From assembly GCF_010093535.1 (NCBI RefSeq), contig NW_022985163.1:334666-398665 (forward strand): a stretch of DNA of 64,000 nucleotides. Direction: 5' to 3'. Of the stretch, positions 59,486-64,000 are shown in pieces. Numbering within the stretch: the stretch's first letter is position 1; each line of letters starts with the position of its first letter. Below the pieces are notes generated by a model that saw only the letters and a list, made by a program, of their open reading frames with translations, ran no database searches and was not told where the DNA came from. A program made the position numbers and the translations under genes. The stretch comes from Lindgomyces ingoldianus. Its lineage: Eukaryota > Ascomycota > Dothideomycetes > Pleosporales > Lindgomycetaceae.

Positions 59486-60451
59486 CTACCAACTATCCTC
59501 GAAATCAAACGTAACAGGCGGATTCTTCGCTTCAGTCTCCACATTCTCCACCTCTACAAACTTGCTCGCAGTATGTGCAACAATCGGGTCATTCGGCGCG
59601 CGCGCAAAACACTTGCTCGTCTTAAGATCGATGACATTGGACACGGATTGCTTGACCGATGCCAACTGATTCGCCATGCACGATGTATCTACATTGAGGT
59701 ACTGATTTATCGGCTTCCCGTTGGTATTGTAGTCCAACCAGACGCCCAATTGCGCAAAGTCCTCGGCGGGGCTGGCATTAGAGTATGCGTCGGGGACGCA
59801 CGAGTCGGCGTTGTAGGCGTCAGTGAAGGGTTGCTTGGAGGAGAATTTGTCGACGCTGTGCATGGTCCTTTAGACGAGGAGTCAGTATATGTCGAGCTTC
59901 TGACTGGAAAGAAGGCCATACTCATGCATAAACACGGCATCGTGAAGGCTGCCGCGAAGTAGAACCCTATCATTCGAGCTTCCGGCACTTGTGCTAATTG
60001 TACCATCAGGTTTATCCCCAGACACAACAAAATAATGCACAACATTGCTCCGAGCACCTGGCGGGACACGGCCAATGGCGTTTCGCATCTGGTCCACGCT
60101 GAGCTGTGCATCAGCACAGCGGCAGATAGTCCATGGATAGGCAGTGCAGTCATTGTATGTCACATTGTATACTTCCAGTTTACTGAGCGCACAGTTGGGA
60201 CGAGAGTCGTCGCTGCCCCGGGCGGAATTGGCAGTATTGTAACAGAACGAGGGATACTGTCCCGAGGCCCATTTTGTAACTGTGCTAGCTGAGAATGGGG
60301 GTTTCCGATCGTCAGAGGCGTCGAAGGCGTCGAAGTTGGCGACAATGGTGGCCTTGGCGCGGGGGAAGAGACGCAGGTTTGGCAAAGCGAGGGCGTGGAT
60401 AGAAGGGAGAAGAAGGGAAACGAGTGGAAGTATCTGGGTAGCAGAAACCAT
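59486..60451 (-). CDS. Secreted CON-13-like protein with HExxH motif
   Basis: Two exons on the minus strand (60451-59922, 59867-59486; 54-bp intron) give 303 residues. The signal peptide is MVSATQILPLVSLLLPSIHA. The mature protein has paired cysteines (FCYNTANS, RPNCAL, NDCTAYPWTICRC). Splicing joins DAVFMHE to TMHSVDKFSS, giving HETMHSVD, a zincin-like HExxHxxxD pattern. DSCVPDAYSNASPAEDFAQL follows, and the C-terminus is short. The layout resembles conidiation-specific protein 13 (CON-13) relatives of filamentous fungi, whose activity is not established. A metallopeptidase-like fold is inferred. The Met at 60451 is preferred over one 19 codons upstream because it starts the signal peptide. 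Confidence 0.75.
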
Positions 60452-62340
60452 TTTGTTATAGGTCGAATCGAAACACCGAATGTAACGACTGAAGAGAACA
60501 GTAGTCAATGGAGAGACATTTAAGTTCAGATTGTACCAATGACCAGACTATATATCCGATTCTCCTTGCACCTACCACTCCTTTGAATTAGGTCTATCTC
60601 CGAGAAGGCCTGAATAGCTCCACGACGCAAGGCCCTGGAGGCTATGTTTGAGGCTCTGGAGGTGTAAGAAACATTGAGGAAACACTGCAAAGAAACTCCG
60701 ACATGGATAGACGCGGTGCGAACCCATGTTCCAACTTTGCTTAGAAAGGTAGGTAGTAGTACCCCTGAACTCCTAATGAAATAATCATCATAGATCACGA
60801 CCACATAAGATTAGAAGGCAATGCAAATCTGCAGTGCGACCGAGGTGAGCCAGGTTTCCGTGGGTAAAGAATTCGGGCGCCTGAGATCCTTCATCGCCTT
60901 AGCAAAACAAGTTGATTAAAGCCATCTTGATCCTCACCCCACAATTTCCTAACCCAACGATTCGCAAATGGGGCTGAGCCGCGATCTGGACGTGCTTCCT
61001 CGGAAACTCAAACCCTGATTGGTCCGCCTGGGATCATGATGCCTGCAAGTTCCCGTGCAGCCTTGTCAGAAACGAGGAGGTGAACAGCACTTTGCAAAAA
61101 CCGTTTCAGGTACCAAGGATCGGTAAGACCAGAACATACTCGGACCCAAGGCCGTGTTTGGTGACATCCCAAATACAGAGTCCACAGCCTCCTGTTTCAA
61201 GCACGATTTCCTTATTATAAGCTGTGAAGCACCTGTCGTGGAACCAGATAATCTTCCTTTGACTTGCTCCAAGCTCCAAGCTCCAAGCTCCATGAAATGA
61301 GAGTGCCTTGCTAATGCCTTAGTCGTGTCGGTGATGTGATGATTGCGCAGTATGCTGCGACCAGATCACACGTACGTCAGTGCCGTTGTTCCATTCTTCC
61401 TATTATTTTCATGCTTCATCGTAATCCGTGTGATCGCCTCTCTCCAACGAAATGGGACGTTGCAGAATACAGCTTAAGTAGGATGGCGTACCTATGTCCA
61501 CCTAATAGTGACAACAGTAACTCCCTTTAAGCTTCCTTCCTCTCACGTGTCCACACAATAAAGAATAAGAATTACTCAAGTCGCAATAGATGAAAGGACC
61601 GATGCCTCAAGACTGCGGAGAACCTAGGGAAGAAAGCAACTAGCAATGAAACGTCAGTTGCCACCAAAATTGATCTATGAGTGAAAAGGTGACCTTGACC
61701 AAGAATGAGGTGAGAGTATACCAGAGTGAAGACTTGTCAATACTAGGGTAGAAAACATAGCCATAGAAGGGTTACTGGAGGTGAATGACGGGGGGGAATC
61801 CAATGGCCTTTCCAATGAGAGGGCAACGAAAAAAGAATCTTGTCTAGCAGCAAGCCAGAAACACAGTTTGACGGCTGCGAGAGCGAGGGCAAGTCCCCAT
61901 CAGTTCCGCAGAGATGCTTTATCCTCAATGGGAACGATCCAAACCGCAACTGTGCCTCGATGCTCTAGGCCTTGAAAGGTAGCCTCTTCTTGATCCACTC
62001 TCCGGCGTACGAACTAGTAGCATGGCGTGGAATGCTATCACCGATGAACTCTACCAGGCCGAGCTCGTCGTATCATCTTGAGGTTTATGTATTATGATGA
62101 GAAGATCATCAGAAGGCCCCGGGCAAGGATACCACCGTGCTGGTTGGCAGACTCGGAGAAAAGTGTGGGAGAGGCAAGATTTTGGAAGCTGTTGGAGCTA
62201 AGGGCCAAGGCTGTAGTAGTGTAACGTGAGGCACAAGTCGCAGCCTCCACCTCAGCTACGCGGCTGAGGAACACGAGTGCAGTTTATTCTCTTTTCTCTG
62301 CACTGTCATAAACTTCTGAAAACAACTATTGAAGCCAAGC
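60452..62340. other. 1.9-kb intergenic region, no supported gene
   Basis: Short frames on both strands lack family features. A period-7 tandem (GCTCCAA, four units) lies at 61266-61292. The rightmost 350 bases could be the decayed N-terminal part of the NLR gene, but I could not read a domain there. Confidence 0.4.
61266..61292 (+). repeat. Period-7 tandem repeat (GCTCCAA)
   Basis: Four consecutive units of GCTCCAA, the last incomplete. Confidence 0.8.
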
Positions 62341-64000
62341 ATGGCCAGTGAGTACCATGGACACATTGACGGCCATGTTTTCATTCCTGCCCCACGGTCA
62401 GGCGACATGATGAACTTCAACTTCGGGGGATTCACCCCAGTGAATGGTACGCTACCCCCGGATGGTGGGCTCCTTGCAGCTAACACCAGCTCCACTGCAT
62501 AGATCAAGCAAGGCGAAAACGCGGGCTCTTCTCGACTGTTCCATTCAGACGAGACCCCGACCTCGTGGATCGGTGAGAAGTGCGCAGGACCAGCTGGTCG
62601 CGCTACCCTCATCGGTCTGGGCGGTGTAGGGTAGGTTGAGCGAGGGGTCTCTGCTGGATTTGGTCCTGAGATACAGCAGAAAATCGCATCTTGCCATTCA
62701 ATACTGCCACAATGTCCCGTCGCTACTTATGTAGGCGTTCTAGGTGCATGCAAGCACAAAGGCACGGTTCGAAGAAGCATACAGAGGTATTTCGGGTAAG
62801 CTCGAGCTTCCCCGGTGACACGGTCCTGCCATCAGCACCCTCCAGCTCGTCAGAGACTGGCTATACGACGAGGTCAACGGCCGTTAGACTATGGTCCTAG
62901 ACAATGCGGACGACGTTGAAGCGTTCTATCCAAAGCGAAACTATGTACGAGGAGATTCACAGGGCATACTAGCGTCACTGGCGGCTTTCATACCTCAGGC
63001 TAACAACGGATCGACCCTAATCACGTCTCGAAGTAGGGATACAGCGACCCGGCTGACAGGAAGTTCCAAGAACATCAAAGCGGTTCTCGCCATGGATGAA
63101 GGCCAAGCTTTGCAGCTTCTCCGGAACAAACTCGAGGACAGCTCAGATGAAGCTGGCACAGCAGATCTACTCAACGCCCTTGATTACATGCATTAGCAAT
63201 TACTCAACCGGCCGCCTACATCAACTGGCGCGCTCCTCGAGTGGGGGTATCTTGCTACCTAGATGAGTTCCGGAAGAACGACAAGAACGAAGCAAATCTA
63301 CTTAATAGGGATTCTGGTGGCCTCCGACGAGACGAGAGCGCATTGAATACGGTCATGGTGTTTAATAGAACGTAGTACTGTTCCTACTGTTACTAATAGT
63401 AGCAATCTCTTGGCAGTTAGAACGAAAGTGAATTACCTTCCGTTACTGTACGGTCAATGAGGCTATAGTTACTCCAGTAACTGCCTATACTAATTGATTT
63501 CTTGGTGTTTTGGTAACGCGTTCGCGGAGGACGTTTTCGCGCATAGTAGTACGAGGGCTGCTGTGGAACAGGGGGCAAGCCTGGCATGAGCTGCAACAGT
63601 ACATTGATACTGCTCAATCTGACCTCCTCGCTGCAGCCGAAGACGATATAGTCTATGGAGATCCACTCACTTGGTGGCATTAAATTAGGCGTAAGCACTA
63701 CCCAACGCTGTACAAGATAGCTCATGACTTCCTATCTATCCCTGCTACAAACTCTGAGTGCGAGACCCTCTGGAGCCTCCAAAAACACTAGTTACTGCAG
63801 TAACTGCACCAAACAATAGCTTCACGATCAATTGACTTGGCAGGAATTATTACTGCCTGTAAGGCCGTTTTAATTCACTCTCTCCGTAAGAGCAAAACTC
63901 TATTGCCGATAGTAACGCCTCAAAAACACTTCTGACAGTAACAGTTACGTTCTATTAAACACCATGAATACGGTCGTAACTACGTGGCAGATGTCATTTG
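62341..64000 (+). pseudogene. NB-ARC (NLR/STAND) pseudogene, interrupted by a hAT element
   Basis: Plus-strand remains of a fungal NLR. A leader starts MASEYHGHIDGHVF, and GEKCAGPAGRATLIGLGGVG approaches the P-loop, but the codon of the P-loop Lys is TAG (62632-62634). Degraded sequence follows, then an open stretch at 62891-63196 with Walker B MVLDNADD and the typical NNGSTLITSRSRDTATRL and MDEGQALQLLRNKL. A frameshift at about 63193 moves the frame to LAITQPAAYINWRAP and CYLDEFRKNDKNEANLLNRD. A hAT element interrupts it at 63354. The frame resumes at 63975 with VTTWQMSF and runs off the window. Effector and repeat domains are not visible. In fungi such genes act in non-self recognition; this copy is dead. 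Confidence 0.8.
63354..63966 (+). mobile_element. Non-autonomous hAT element inserted in the NLR pseudogene
   Basis: 613 bp with terminal inverted repeats CATGGTGTTTAATAGAACGT and its exact reverse complement at the right end. It is flanked by a perfect 8-bp duplication AATACGGT (63346-63353, 63967-63974), the length typical of hAT. Inside, 63588-63788 encodes a hAT dimerisation-domain remnant: ELQQYIDTAQ, DPLTWWH, a stop, then HYPTLYKIAHDFLSIPATNS, with no catalytic part. Palindromic GTTACTGCAGTAAC and related AGTAAC motifs occur subterminally. It is an internally deleted, non-autonomous copy. Confidence 0.9.

Overview
The window is fungal genomic DNA from a filamentous ascomycete (Pezizomycotina); the class is not decidable from sequence alone. 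The genes have short GT-AG introns and include a Zn(II)2Cys6 regulator, a DUF7962-type GST-fold protein, PAM18, RLP24, a mitochondrial m-AAA protease, a cytosolic prolyl-tRNA synthetase, and a decayed NB-ARC (NLR) gene. The genome is strongly two-compartment. Gene-bearing DNA of balanced composition alternates with extremely AT-rich blocks, in which every recognisable reading frame is a transposon full of TAA/TAG stops and TpA, as expected from repeat-induced point mutation (RIP).

Layout. 1-16.7 kb is a RIP-degraded transposon nest. A chromodomain Ty3/gypsy element (B) is split inside its RNase H domain by a complete Ty3/gypsy element (A, 3100-8764) with 318-bp LTRs and an AAAAG target duplication. 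After them come a pogo-type DDE transposon (+), a Ty1/copia element (-), and a stub of gypsy protease. 16.7-43.6 kb is the main gene island: an alpha/beta hydrolase (-), a Zn2Cys6 factor (+), a GST-like protein (+), PAM18 (-) divergent from RLP24 (+), a class II aldolase/adducin protein (+), an AFG3-type m-AAA protease (-), a small secreted protein (+), and a Ser/Thr kinase joined to a C2H2-type domain (-), whose frame is broken by one base in a C4 run. Gene relics lie around 17.9, 37 and 43 kb. 44.2-46.0 kb holds prolyl-tRNA synthetase, boxed in by AT-rich DNA.

46.2-56.3 kb is a second RIP desert. It contains a plus-strand Helitron relic (Rep plus helicase) and about 3 kb of unassigned degraded DNA. 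56.3-58.6 kb holds small inverted-repeat elements: tandem and inverted copies of a ~126-bp GTAAGG...CCTTAC repeat, an 830-bp foldback element, and a 220-base assembly gap. 58.6-64 kb carries a secreted CON-13-like protein with an HExxH motif (-), then an NLR pseudogene interrupted by a 613-bp hAT element with a perfect 8-bp target duplication.

There is no pathway cluster. PAM18 and AFG3 both serve mitochondria, RLP24 and ProRS serve translation, and the rest are regulatory, metabolic or secreted. The most informative signals are the transposon architecture and RIP at catalytic codons, the kinase-C2H2 gene with its one-base break, and the hAT-interrupted NLR. Exon coordinates were derived by hand from splice signals and frame continuity. 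Family names rest on recalled motifs, not on database searches.
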